Assembly: GCF_000518485.1 (NCBI RefSeq)
Contig: NZ_JADR01000010.1
Span: 1 to 64,000 of the forward strand
Direction: 5' to 3'
Source: Olleya marilimosa CAM030
GTDB lineage: Bacteria > Bacteroidota > Bacteroidia > Flavobacteriales > Flavobacteriaceae
DNA length: 64,000 nt
In this document: positions 9,398 through 17,805 of the stretch, piece after piece
Layout: each line of letters opens with the position of its first letter
Numbering within the stretch: position 1 is the stretch's first letter
Translations under genes and position numbers: made by a program
The notes under the pieces: model-generated
Databases searched by the model: none
Told to the model about the DNA's origin: nothing
Seen by the model: the letters and a program-made list of their open reading frames with translations, nothing else

Positions 9398-10282
9398 ATG
9401 AAGTACCTTCAAACCAAACACGAACGCAATTCGGCAAAAATCACAGCATTAATTACGCTGATATTGGTATTGCTACTTTTTGTGGTTGGTCAAAATTATA
9501 TGGATCCACCAGAAGAGTTTGGAGTAGCTATTAATTTTGGAGGATCGTCAGGTGGTGGTGGAGGTGCACCTGCCCAAGCAACAGCTCCAACCGAAACTAA
9601 ACCTGAAGAAACAAAGCCTGAGGTAGAACAACAACAAGAGGCTGCAGCAGCAACTTCAAAAGAAAACGTTTTAACCCAAGACGATGAAGAAGCGGTTTTA
9701 ATTAAAAAACAGCAAGAACAGGCTAAAAAAGAAAGTGATGCAATAGCCAAAGCTAAAGCAGATAAATTAGCACAAGAAAAAGCAGCTAAGGCAGCAAAAG
9801 CAGCAGCTGATGCAGCTGAAAAAAAGAGACAAGATGATATTAGAAAAGCTAATGATGCTTTAATTAACGGTATAAGTAATTCTGAAAATCCTTCAGACTC
9901 CAATAATGATGGTCCTGGTAATGGACCAGGAAATGGACCTGGTACAGGTAACGCTTATGGACCTAGTAATTTTGGTGGATCAGGTCAAGGTAACGGAAAT
10001 GGCGATGGTGTTGGTTATGGATTAAACGGAAGAGGTCGTCCTACTAATCAAATTTTTAAACAAGATTGTAATGAGGCTGGTTTAGTCGTTGTTAGAATTG
10101 AAGTGGATCGTTCTGGTAAAGTAGTAAAAGCTGAGCCAGGAGTAAAAGGAACAAAAAATACCGCTGAGTGTTTATTGATTCCTGCTAAAAAAATTGCAGA
10201 ATCCCACAAATGGAAAGCAGACCCTAAAGCTCCAGAGCGTCAAATTGGTTATGTTAGTATCAACTTTAAACTAGGACAATAA
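9398..10282 (+). CDS. tonB: TonB-like energy transducer
   Basis: Links ExbB/ExbD in the inner membrane to outer-membrane TonB-dependent receptors, such as the one at 38.2-40.8 kb. A transmembrane helix lies at about residues 14-32 (ITALITLILVLLLFVVGQ). It is followed by an extended periplasmic part: a Gly patch, a Glu/Pro/Gln-rich stretch, a long Lys/Ala/Glu coiled coil (about 100-155) and a Gly/Asn-rich linker with GPGNGPGNGPG repeats (about 170-215). The C-terminal domain contains VVVRIEVDRSGKVVKAEPGVKGT and KIAESHKWKADP, weakly resembling TonB C-terminal folds. It overlaps no neighbour and precedes folC by 6 bases. The N-terminal and operon evidence is stronger than the C-terminal match. 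Confidence 0.87.
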   Translation: MKYLQTKHERNSAKITALITLILVLLLFVVGQNYMDPPEEFGVAINFGGSSGGGGGAPAQATAPTETKPEETKPEVEQQQEAAAATSKENVLTQDDEEAVLIKKQQEQAKKESDAIAKAKADKLAQEKAAKAAKAAADAAEKKRQDDIRKANDALINGISNSENPSDSNNDGPGNGPGNGPGTGNAYGPSNFGGSGQGNGNGDGVGYGLNGRGRPTNQIFKQDCNEAGLVVVRIEVDRSGKVVKAEPGVKGTKNTAECLLIPAKKIAESHKWKADPKAPERQIGYVSINFKLGQ

Positions 10283-10288
10283 ATAGGT

Positions 10289-11506
10289 ATGACTTATTTA
10301 GAGACCGTAAATTGGATGTTCTCTCAGCTTCCAATGTATCAAAAGCAAGGTCAATCCGCTTTTAAAAAAGACTTGACTAATACTATAAATTTAGCTAAGC
10401 ATCTTAAAAACCCACAGCATAAATTTAAATCTATTCATGTTGCAGGTACCAATGGTAAAGGCAGTAGTAGTCACATGTTGGCATCTGTTTTGCAAGAAGC
10501 AGGTTATAAAGTAGGATTATATACTTCTCCGCATTTAAAAGACTTTAGAGAGCGTATTAAAATTAATGGTAAAACGGTTAGTAAACCTTTTGTCATTGGT
10601 TTTATAAAACGAAACAAAACGTTTTTAGATGCTAATAAATTGTCTTTTTTTGAAATGACAGTTGGTATGGCATTTGACTATTTTGCCAAACAAAAAGTAG
10701 ATATAGCTGTTATAGAGGTTGGATTAGGTGGTCGTTTAGATTCGACAAACATCATAACACCAGAAGTGTCTTTAATTACTAATATAGGTTTTGACCACGT
10801 TCAATTTTTAGGTAACACCTTACCATTAATTGCGTCAGAAAAAGCAGGAATAATTAAACCTAATATTCCGGTTGTTATCAGTGAAACCCAACCAGAGACT
10901 CAGTCTGTTTTTACCGCTTTCGCTGAAAAAAATAAAAGTGCAATACATTTTGCAGATCAAATTGAAAATGAAGCTTTAGCTACTGACCTAAAAGGGAGTT
11001 ATCAATCTAAAAATATTAAAGGCGTTTTACAAACCATAAAGCAATTACAGCAAAAAGGATTTGTAATTACTGACCAAAACATAATAACAGGATTACTTAA
11101 TACTGTTAAAAACACAGATTTAAAAGGTCGTTGGCAGACTTTGTCATCAAACCCTAAAGTAATTTGCGATACAGCACATAATAAAGAAGGTTTAACTATA
11201 GCAATGCAGCAATTACTTCAAGAAAATTTCCAACAACTACATATTGTTTTTGGTGTTGTAAATGATAAAGATGTAGTTTCCATATTGCCTTTATTACCTA
11301 AAAATGCAACCTACTACTTTTGCAAACCAGATGTGCCAAGGGGTTTAGATCAAAATAGTTTATATACACTTTTTACTGATAATGGTTTTGTTGGTAAACC
11401 ATATGCTTCCGTTAATGAGGCTTATAAAATGGCACTTAAAGCAGCTTCGGTTGATGATGTTATTTATATTGGTGGAAGCACTTTTGTTGTTGCCGAAGTG
11501 GTTTAA
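10289..11506 (+). CDS. folC: Bifunctional folylpolyglutamate synthase / dihydrofolate synthase
   Basis: Adds glutamate to dihydropteroate and tetrahydrofolates in the cytoplasm. The Mur-ligase-like ATP loop is HVAGTNGKGSSSHM (about residues 50-63), followed by GLYTSPHLKDFRERI, the central VIEVGLGGRLDSTNII and NIGFDHVQFLGNT, and the C-terminal ICDTAHNKEG and VFGVVNDKDV motifs. Length 405 is normal. It follows tonB by six bases, an arrangement often seen in flavobacteria, although the functions are unrelated. Confidence 0.94.
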   Translation: MTYLETVNWMFSQLPMYQKQGQSAFKKDLTNTINLAKHLKNPQHKFKSIHVAGTNGKGSSSHMLASVLQEAGYKVGLYTSPHLKDFRERIKINGKTVSKPFVIGFIKRNKTFLDANKLSFFEMTVGMAFDYFAKQKVDIAVIEVGLGGRLDSTNIITPEVSLITNIGFDHVQFLGNTLPLIASEKAGIIKPNIPVVISETQPETQSVFTAFAEKNKSAIHFADQIENEALATDLKGSYQSKNIKGVLQTIKQLQQKGFVITDQNIITGLLNTVKNTDLKGRWQTLSSNPKVICDTAHNKEGLTIAMQQLLQENFQQLHIVFGVVNDKDVVSILPLLPKNATYYFCKPDVPRGLDQNSLYTLFTDNGFVGKPYASVNEAYKMALKAASVDDVIYIGGSTFVVAEVV

Positions 11507-11551
11507 TTTCATATAAATTGTATCTTACACATTCATCTAATTCCTCTTAAA

Positions 11552-11845
11552 ATGTTAGAAATTATTAATCAAGTATTTTCTATTCAACTTAAAAGCAATA
11601 AAGAAAATTTGACGCTTTTTAATAGAAATATTGATAGAATTAATCATGAACTTGAATCTTTAGGATATCATGTTATTAATCCCATTGGTCAAACCTATCG
11701 TAACGAAATGACTGATGTCGAAGCTAATATTACAGGAGATTTTAATGAACAAATGAAAATTGTTAAAGTACTTAAACCTATAGTCTATAAAAAGACAAAT
11801 GACCAAAATACTTTAGTACAAAAGGGAATTGTAATTGTAGAATAA
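11552..11845 (+). CDS. Small GrpE-like protein (probable Hsp70 nucleotide-exchange partner)
   Basis: Only 97 residues. The N-terminal half is a helix of about 35 residues (LKSNKENLTLFNRNIDRINHELESLGY, shown as two parts LKSNKENLTLFNRN and IDRINHELESLGY). The C-terminal half reads VINPIGQTYRNEMTDVEANI, then MKIVKVLKPIVYKKT and LVQKGIVIVE. Its order and pattern resemble the GrpE head: G-x-x-x-I-x-P-x-G-x-x-F-D, then I-V-E-V-x-x-x-G-Y, then L-R-x-A-x-V-x-V. The long dimerising coiled coil of true GrpE is missing, so this would be a miniature version. It lies six bases before an Hsp70-like gene, which supports the idea that it exchanges nucleotide for that protein. The similarity is by eye and needs profile comparison. 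Confidence 0.6.
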   Translation: MLEIINQVFSIQLKSNKENLTLFNRNIDRINHELESLGYHVINPIGQTYRNEMTDVEANITGDFNEQMKIVKVLKPIVYKKTNDQNTLVQKGIVIVE

Positions 11846-11851
11846 GCACCA

Positions 11852-14341
11852 ATGAAGACTATTAATTTTGCTATAGATTTAGGTACCACAAACAGTTTAA
11901 TTGCTAATTATAACAATGGAGCTGTTAAGATATATAATAACCCATTGGGTTTAAAACAGACGTTGCCTTCTTGTGTTGCCTTTAGAGGAAATCGTACCAT
12001 TATTGGCGATAAAGCTCTAGATTATTTAGAAAAAGATGCCGAAAATGTTTGCATGCTTTTTAAACGTAAAATGGGTACACAAGAAACTTATTTTATACCT
12101 TCTATTAATAAAGAGGTTAGTCCAATCGAGTTGTCCTCTTTAATAATAAAGGAACTAAAAAACTTTGTGTCAGATACAGACCAACTACAAACTGCAGTAA
12201 TCACAATTCCTGCATCTTTTGACACAATCCAATCCAATGCAACCAAAAAAGCTGGATACTTAGCAGGATTTAAAGAAGTCGTTTTACTACAAGAACCTAT
12301 TGCTGCGTGTTTAGCATTTGCAAATCAATCCAATTTAGACATTCAATCGTCTAAAAATTGGATAGTTTATGATTTTGGAGGAGGTACATTTGATGTAGCT
12401 TTAGTTGAAGTCAATGACAGAGAATTAAAGGTTATTGACAATGAAGGTGATAATTTTTTGGGTGGTGCAGATTTTGATAATCTTATTGTCGAAAAAATTA
12501 TAGTTCCTAAAATAGAAGCTAAAGCTAATGTTACCAATTTATTTAAAGATATAAAAACTAAGTCAGGTCAATACAAAGGATTGTATTTTGAGTTACTAAA
12601 AAAAGCAGAAGAAGCTAAAAAAGAATTGTCTGTTTATCCAGAAACAGAAATCGAGTTAGATTTAGATATTAATAATGAAAATATATTTGAGCAGATAATT
12701 ATTACTAGAGCAGAATTTGAAACTGTAATTTCACCTAAAGTAGAGCAAACAATAACGTTTATTAAAAAAGTGATTTCTCAGAATCAACTTTTGAATGCTC
12801 AAATAGAACGTTTAATATTAATAGGAGGTAGTACTTATGTGCCATTAATAAAACAACGTATTAAGGAAGAAACAGGAATACTTGTTGACTCTAGTATTGA
12901 TCCAACATCTGCAGTGGTTGATGGTGCAGCTTATTTTGCTGGATCTAAACCAACTAATATAAAAGTTGAAGACGTAGTTATACAGGATGTGGAAGTTGAT
13001 ACTGTGGAGACTCAGATTTTTTATGAGCAAAACACCAGAGATTTAGAAGAGTTAATTACCTGTAAAGTTTCAGACTCTAATTTAAATTATAGAATCACAA
13101 GGGTAGATGGTGGATATGATTCTGGGATAAAGACTATTGTAAATAATGGATTTTCAGAGTTTGTACCATTATTAAAAGGACAATTAAACCGATTTAAAAT
13201 TCAGATTTTAAATCAGGATTTAAATGTTGTAAAAACTATTAATACTGTGGCTATTAATCAAGGTAGTTACAATGTTTTAGGACAACCATTACCTATTGAT
13301 ATATGCATGGAAATAGACGATATTGATGCATCAACTACACGTTTGGAACAAATATTTAGAAAAGGAAGTATTTTACCGTTAAAGAAAAAAATATACAAAA
13401 CAGCCTCTAAAACTATCCTCAAAAATTCTGATGCTAACTTAATTATCAATATTGTTGAAGGCCAATCTAAGGGTTTGCCAAGCTCTGGACTAAGCATTGG
13501 TTATATAGAGTTTTCTGGTAAAGATCTAGAGGACGATTTAATTAAAGGGACAGATATTGAAATTGAATTGGAAATTACCGAGTCAAGAGACTTAAAAATA
13601 AATGTTTATTTACAAGCTTGCGATCAAGAATTTAAAAATGTGTTTAGCCAATCAGAACGTGCCATAAGTATTAGTAAGATTAATATGGAAATAAATGCAG
13701 TATTGTCTGAGGTAGAACATTTGATAAGAGAGCAAGTTGAAGATGAAAATTTTGAGTATTCTAATACCTTAGAACAATTACGAGTTGGATTAATTGAAGT
13801 GCAAATTGAAACAACGTTGCTTGATGATAATGATGTGTCCGATCAAAAATATCAATTAGACGATAAAAAAAGGAAACTAATTCAGGCTTTTGATACATTA
13901 ACAAGAAACAAAATTATAGCTCTAGAAATTGAAGAATATAATCAATCAAAAGAAGCAATAGAGTGGGAAGTTAATAAAGACGAAAACGAAAAATACAGAC
14001 CTAAATATCTTAAAGTTATAGCTAATGAAAAAGAGGTTATAAACTCTGGAGATAAATACTTAATAAAAGCTAAAATTAAAGAACTTGATATTTTATATAA
14101 TTCAATAATTCAGTCTAGTGATGAAAACTTTATTGGTTATTATATAGGATTGAAATACAGTTCAGGTTTTACAGATAAAAAAAAGGCAGACAAGTTAATT
14201 AAAGAAGGAGACCAAGTATTAGAGCGTAATGACTATACATCGCTTAAACATATTGTTTATGCGCTTTACGCATTGCTTCCAGATATAGAAAAGGATAAAC
14301 AAAAACTATTTAAAGACGATAGCAAAACAGGGCTGCGTTAG
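11852..14341 (+). CDS. Long Hsp70-like (DnaK-family) protein
   Basis: The N-terminal actin-like ATPase domain is complete: DLGTTNS at residues 9-15, EPIAACLAF near 147, the second phosphate loop DFGGGTFD at 174-181, and the adenosine motif LILIGGSTYVP near 325. After about residue 370 it departs from DnaK. A beta-rich substrate-binding-like part (about 400-560, with FRKGSILPLKKKIYKT) is followed by a further 250 residues, largely helical, that have no DnaK counterpart. The total of 829 compares with about 640 for DnaK, so it is not the housekeeping chaperone. It follows the GrpE-like gene by six bases and overlaps the 3' end of the convergent membrane-protein gene by four bases. No J-domain (HPD) protein is in the neighbourhood. 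Client and role are unknown. Confidence 0.85.
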   Translation: MKTINFAIDLGTTNSLIANYNNGAVKIYNNPLGLKQTLPSCVAFRGNRTIIGDKALDYLEKDAENVCMLFKRKMGTQETYFIPSINKEVSPIELSSLIIKELKNFVSDTDQLQTAVITIPASFDTIQSNATKKAGYLAGFKEVVLLQEPIAACLAFANQSNLDIQSSKNWIVYDFGGGTFDVALVEVNDRELKVIDNEGDNFLGGADFDNLIVEKIIVPKIEAKANVTNLFKDIKTKSGQYKGLYFELLKKAEEAKKELSVYPETEIELDLDINNENIFEQIIITRAEFETVISPKVEQTITFIKKVISQNQLLNAQIERLILIGGSTYVPLIKQRIKEETGILVDSSIDPTSAVVDGAAYFAGSKPTNIKVEDVVIQDVEVDTVETQIFYEQNTRDLEELITCKVSDSNLNYRITRVDGGYDSGIKTIVNNGFSEFVPLLKGQLNRFKIQILNQDLNVVKTINTVAINQGSYNVLGQPLPIDICMEIDDIDASTTRLEQIFRKGSILPLKKKIYKTASKTILKNSDANLIINIVEGQSKGLPSSGLSIGYIEFSGKDLEDDLIKGTDIEIELEITESRDLKINVYLQACDQEFKNVFSQSERAISISKINMEINAVLSEVEHLIREQVEDENFEYSNTLEQLRVGLIEVQIETTLLDDNDVSDQKYQLDDKKRKLIQAFDTLTRNKIIALEIEEYNQSKEAIEWEVNKDENEKYRPKYLKVIANEKEVINSGDKYLIKAKIKELDILYNSIIQSSDENFIGYYIGLKYSSGFTDKKKADKLIKEGDQVLERNDYTSLKHIVYALYALLPDIEKDKQKLFKDDSKTGLR

Positions 14342-16002
14342 TTGTATTTTTTCTTGTACCAATTAGTGTAAATTTTATCAATATTAATACCATTTAAATT
14401 AATGTTCTTGCTGTGTATTACATCTAATTTACTGGTGTCTTTTAATTTAATATCAGAATTAATTATACTTTTTTCGTAAATACTTAACTTATAAGGAAGT
14501 ACGTTAATTTCATTATTTAATTTTGGACCAATAGTTTTGACGACATAAAGTTTAGATAACTCAGCATCAATTTTAAAATGTGAAAACTTATCTACTATAA
14601 AATCATTTCCTGTATAAAAAAGTAATGAATCTTCAGGTTTTAAATTGATGTAAATTTTTTCGTCTTTTGGTATATAAATCGATTGATCAATCCCTTGTTG
14701 TAGTTTAAAGACTATCAAATCTTTATTACTGTTATTTTTAACCAAGCTGTATTCAGTATTATTTGCTACACCATAAGCATAAGCTTCAATCTTATTAAAG
14801 GTTTTAGGATATGGATTTGTAAATTCATTTAATTTAGTAGGTATACTATTGTCAATTTCTATTTCTTCTCTGTTAGTTTTTAATTTTAAAGAATAAATAA
14901 ATCTAGTATGATCTTTTGCTTTGTGCTTACTATCACCATCAGGCAATGTTATCTTCTCATTGCTAATTATAGTTTTATTATTTGATAATGTTTCAGGTAT
15001 TTCCTCAGTTGCTAAGTTTTCTTTTAATGGTAATGCTGTCTTTTTTTGATAGTCTTGACGCTGTTTAATTTTTCTAACAGCTTCAAATAATTGTTGATTG
15101 TCAATGCTATTATGTCTATCATAACTTGTAGAACTGCTAATACCAAGTGAAGCAAGTCGGATTACAATTAGTATAAAAACAATAATGCTCCAAATGCCAA
15201 CTGTAGTTCCTGATTTGGATTTACTAGATGTTTTATAGGCATAAGGTTTAGCAATTTCTGCATTACCAATTAATATATCCTTTAGCATATAACTAGACAC
15301 CTCTAATTCTCCAAAAGCAACCATCGTTTTAGCTGCAAAAATAAAGTCGGTATCATTCGTGTTTTTTCGTTTAGAATTATAGGTGTCAATAATTGCTGAG
15401 TTTAAGTCATTAACCTCCTCTGTAAACGAATTTGGATACTGACTCAAACATTTTATAAAGTTTCTATTTGTAATGTATCCTACAGGAGCATGAGATAATT
15501 CTAATCGGTTATTCTGAATATAAACTGTAGCAAAATTTAATTTGGCACTAAAAAAATTGATTATAATTTGTTCAACTTCTTCGCTATATATTTTATAATT
15601 TTTAACAACATTAAAAAGTAAAATATACTTGCCTTTATTTAAAGTTTCAGTTAAAAAGGGTTTTAGATGTTCCCTAAAGTAAGGTGTTAAAAAATGTTTT
15701 AATTCATTAAAATCGTCTAAGCTATTTTCATTTAGCTCAATATTGCTTTGAGGTATATTGGTGTAGTTACCGCTAATAATTTGTTTTAACCAGTTGTGTT
15801 GTTCAATAAAAACATGAAATTTTCTAATGTTTTCATCTTTAAGTTGATCTATTAGTAAAGCTAATTCACCTAAATTATCTGTATTATTTAATACAGCATT
15901 TGCTTTTAATTGCTTTTGTAGCCTAATTATTTTAGCGTTATCTAAGGTATTAATTGTGTCAATAGTAATACCTAACTGATCGATTAAAGAGATGTATTTC
16001 AA
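14338..16002 (-). CDS. Unknown single-pass membrane protein, linked to the Hsp70-like gene
   Basis: The gene starts at TTG (16002-16000): an in-frame TAA lies five codons upstream and the next Met is far downstream, while a TATTTTTG box at 16030-16023 sits 20 bases before. The 554-residue product has a helical N-terminal half (about 1-255), one transmembrane segment near 266-288 (TTVGIWSIIVFILIVIRLAS), a short charged linker and a C-terminal beta-rich part (about 360-554). No catalytic motif, HPD motif or known domain was recognised. It runs tail-to-tail with the Hsp70-like gene with four bases shared, which suggests, but does not prove, a shared function. Confidence 0.7.
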   Translation of the reverse strand: MKYISLIDQLGITIDTINTLDNAKIIRLQKQLKANAVLNNTDNLGELALLIDQLKDENIRKFHVFIEQHNWLKQIISGNYTNIPQSNIELNENSLDDFNELKHFLTPYFREHLKPFLTETLNKGKYILLFNVVKNYKIYSEEVEQIIINFFSAKLNFATVYIQNNRLELSHAPVGYITNRNFIKCLSQYPNSFTEEVNDLNSAIIDTYNSKRKNTNDTDFIFAAKTMVAFGELEVSSYMLKDILIGNAEIAKPYAYKTSSKSKSGTTVGIWSIIVFILIVIRLASLGISSSTSYDRHNSIDNQQLFEAVRKIKQRQDYQKKTALPLKENLATEEIPETLSNNKTIISNEKITLPDGDSKHKAKDHTRFIYSLKLKTNREEIEIDNSIPTKLNEFTNPYPKTFNKIEAYAYGVANNTEYSLVKNNSNKDLIVFKLQQGIDQSIYIPKDEKIYINLKPEDSLLFYTGNDFIVDKFSHFKIDAELSKLYVVKTIGPKLNNEINVLPYKLSIYEKSIINSDIKLKDTSKLDVIHSKNINLNGINIDKIYTNWYKKKYN

Positions 16003-16022
16003 ATTTGGAGCTTATTTATCTT

Positions 16023-16030
16023 CAAAAATA
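16023..16030 (-). promoter_or_regulatory. -7 box of the TTG-started membrane-protein gene
   Basis: Minus-strand TATTTTTG fits TAnnTTTG and lies 20 bases before the TTG start, which helps decide that start. No good -33 TTTG is seen. Confidence 0.45.
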
Positions 16031-16125
16031 TTAAAATTTTTGTAAAAAGATATTCTGTTAATGACTATATATTAATGAGTTAATTTTTAAATTAAAAAAA
16101 TGTTGTTTTTTTTTGAATAAAAGGT

Positions 16126-16155
16126 TTTGAGATGTCAAAAACTAATGTATATTTG
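16126..16155 (+). promoter_or_regulatory. Promoter of the first tRNA-Val
   Basis: TTTG at 16126-16129 and TATATTTG at 16148-16155 are 18 bases apart and match the Bacteroidota primary-sigma consensus. The tRNA begins 15 bases after the -7 box. Confidence 0.8.
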
Positions 16156-16170
16156 CACACCTAATAAATA

Positions 16171-16245
16171 GGGCGACTAGCTCAGTTGGTTCAGAGCACT
16201 TGGTTTACACCCAAGGGGTCAGGGGTTCGAATCCCTTGTCGCCCA
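16171..16245 (+). tRNA. tRNA-Val (anticodon TAC), copy 1
   Basis: Full cloverleaf: acceptor GGGCGAC pairs with GTCGCCC, the D-arm has CTCAGTTGG, the anticodon stem is CTTGG/CCAAG with loop TTTACAC giving anticodon TAC, and the T-arm loop is GTTCGAATC. The discriminator is A; CCA is not encoded (ACAAAA follows). It is identical to copy 2. Confidence 0.97.
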
Positions 16246-16251
16246 CAAAAA

Positions 16252-16280
16252 AAATCCAGAACTTAGTTTTGGATTTTTTT
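16252..16280 (+). terminator. Terminator of tRNA-Val copy 1
   Basis: AATCCAGAAC and GTTTTGGATT form an imperfect hairpin around TTA, followed by seven T. It ends the first tRNA unit before the second promoter. Confidence 0.75.
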
Positions 16281-16302
16281 ATGTTATTATTTGATATGTA
16301 AT

Positions 16303-16334
16303 TTTGTTTTTAATCAAAATCTAACATATATTTG
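16303..16334 (+). promoter_or_regulatory. Promoter of the second tRNA-Val
   Basis: TTTG at 16303-16306 and TATATTTG at 16327-16334 are 20 bases apart. The tRNA starts 14 bases later, so copy 2 is an independent transcription unit. Confidence 0.8.
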
Positions 16335-16348
16335 CAAACCTATTATTA

Positions 16349-16423
16349 GGGCGACTAGCTCAGTTGGTTCAGAGCACTTGGTTTACACCCAAGGGGTCAG
16401 GGGTTCGAATCCCTTGTCGCCCA
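16349..16423 (+). tRNA. tRNA-Val (anticodon TAC), copy 2
   Basis: Same 75-base sequence as copy 1, starting 178 bases later, with its own promoter and terminator. The flanks differ in detail, which points to an older tandem duplication with the tRNA kept identical. Confidence 0.97.
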
Positions 16424-16429
16424 CAAAAA

Positions 16430-16458
16430 AATCCGAAACATTTGTTTCGGATTTTTTT
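16430..16458. terminator. Terminator after tRNA-Val copy 2, also facing murF
   Basis: AATCCGAAACA pairs perfectly with TGTTTCGGATT around two bases, flanked by A-run and T-run, so it can stop transcription from both sides, including the convergent murF. Confidence 0.88.
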
Positions 16459-16460
16459 AT

Positions 16461-17738
16461 TTATAATAATTCTAGTACGCGTTCCAAAGCCATTCCTCTA
16501 GAGCCTTTTATTAATAACGCACTGTCTTTAATTGTTTTGTAATTATTTTTAAAATCTTCAAACGATTTATATTTTTCTAAATTGCTGTTTTCCGAGTTAG
16601 TGGTGTAAAAATTTTCTCCAACTAAAATCACTTTATCAATATCCAAAAAGGATAATAGGTTTACAATATTTTGATGTTCTTCTGGAGCAGAATCTCCTAG
16701 TTCAAACATGTCACCTAAAATGGCTATTTTGTTTTTAGCGTCTTGTATACTAAAGTTTTTTAGCGCAACATCCATACTTGACGGATTTGCATTATAGGCA
16801 TCTAAAATAATAGAATTACTACCTTGATTTATTATTTGTGAACGATTATTTGTAGGAGTATAGTCTTTTACAGCTGTTTGTATTTGATTTAATGTCACCT
16901 CAAAGTGTCTACCAATTGTACTAGCTGCGCATAAATTTGTAAAATTATAGGCTCCAATTAAATTTGATTTAATCACTATATCCTCTGTTTTAAAAGTAAC
17001 AAAGGGATTTGTGTCTAATAACGTGTAATTGTAATCAGTTGTGTTGTTATTGCTAAAACCTACTTTTGAATTGTAATCTCTTAATTTTTCTTCTTGTATA
17101 GTGTCTTCTGCATTATAAAAAACTAGCTTGTTATTACTAATCAAATAATCATACATTTCGCTTTTGCCTTTAATTACACCTTCTATACCACCAAAGCCTT
17201 CTAAATGTGCTTTTCCAAAATTAGTAATATATCCATAATCAGGTTTGGCAATATTGCACAAAAATGCAATTTCTTTTTTATGATTTGCTCCCATTTCAAC
17301 AATACCAATTTCAGTATTTTTATCCATTGATAATAGTGTTAACGGAACCCCAATATGATTGTTTAAATTACCAACAGTAGCAGTTGTATTGTATTTTTTT
17401 GATAATACAACATTAATAAGTTCCTTAGTAGTGGTTTTTCCGTTACTTCCCGTTAAGGCTATAATTTTTAATCCAAGATACTCTCTATGATACGTCGCTA
17501 GTTCTTGAAGTGTTTTAAGGCTATTTTCTACTAAAATGGTATTGTGTGATGTTTTAAATTTAGCATCATCTATAATAGCATATTTAGCGCCTTTAGTTAA
17601 GGCTTCATTTGCAAAACTGTTTCCATTAAATTTTTCTCCGCTTAAAGCGAAAAATAAACAGTTGTTTTTTACTTTTCTAGTATCTGTACAAATAGAAGTA
17701 CAATCTAAAAATAGCTGGTGTATTGCGTCAATTTTCAT
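16461..17738 (-). CDS. murF: UDP-N-acetylmuramoyl-tripeptide--D-alanyl-D-alanine ligase
   Basis: Adds D-Ala-D-Ala to the UDP-MurNAc-tripeptide, the last cytoplasmic step of the peptidoglycan monomer. The ATP loop ALTGSNGKTTTKELI, GIVEMGANHKKEI, NFGKAHLEGFGG and the C-terminal LDAYNANPSSMDVALKNF plus AILGDMFELG are all MurF signatures. The start is placed at MKIDAIHQLF (17738, 425 residues) because the longer frame adds ten hydrophobic residues encoded by the upstream hairpin region and MurF proteins begin near this point. The gldJ terminator lies only about 20 bases upstream, so murF either has a hidden promoter or depends on read-through. Confidence 0.94.
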   Translation of the reverse strand: MKIDAIHQLFLDCTSICTDTRKVKNNCLFFALSGEKFNGNSFANEALTKGAKYAIIDDAKFKTSHNTILVENSLKTLQELATYHREYLGLKIIALTGSNGKTTTKELINVVLSKKYNTTATVGNLNNHIGVPLTLLSMDKNTEIGIVEMGANHKKEIAFLCNIAKPDYGYITNFGKAHLEGFGGIEGVIKGKSEMYDYLISNNKLVFYNAEDTIQEEKLRDYNSKVGFSNNNTTDYNYTLLDTNPFVTFKTEDIVIKSNLIGAYNFTNLCAASTIGRHFEVTLNQIQTAVKDYTPTNNRSQIINQGSNSIILDAYNANPSSMDVALKNFSIQDAKNKIAILGDMFELGDSAPEEHQNIVNLLSFLDIDKVILVGENFYTTNSENSNLEKYKSFEDFKNNYKTIKDSALLIKGSRGMALERVLELL

Positions 17739-17751
17739 GAAATAAATGTAT

Positions 17752-17784
17752 AAAAAAAGTCCTAACAATTGTTAGGACTTTTAA
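17752..17784 (-). terminator. Terminator of gldJ, just upstream of murF
   Basis: AGTCCTAACAA and TTGTTAGGACT form a perfect 11-bp hairpin with no spare loop bases; on the minus strand it is followed by seven T. It stands between the gldJ stop and the murF start. Confidence 0.88.
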
Positions 17785-17805
17785 ATATATTACTAATAAT
17801 AATTT

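Noticed and set aside
9496-9903. 135-residue Ser/Ala/Cys-rich frame antisense to tonB
   Set aside because: It arises from the Lys/Ala/Glu repeats of TonB read on the other strand; its composition is extreme and it has no homologue-like pattern.
16291-16542. 83-residue frame running through tRNA-Val copy 2
   Set aside because: It is a translation of a tRNA gene, a terminator and the antisense of murF.
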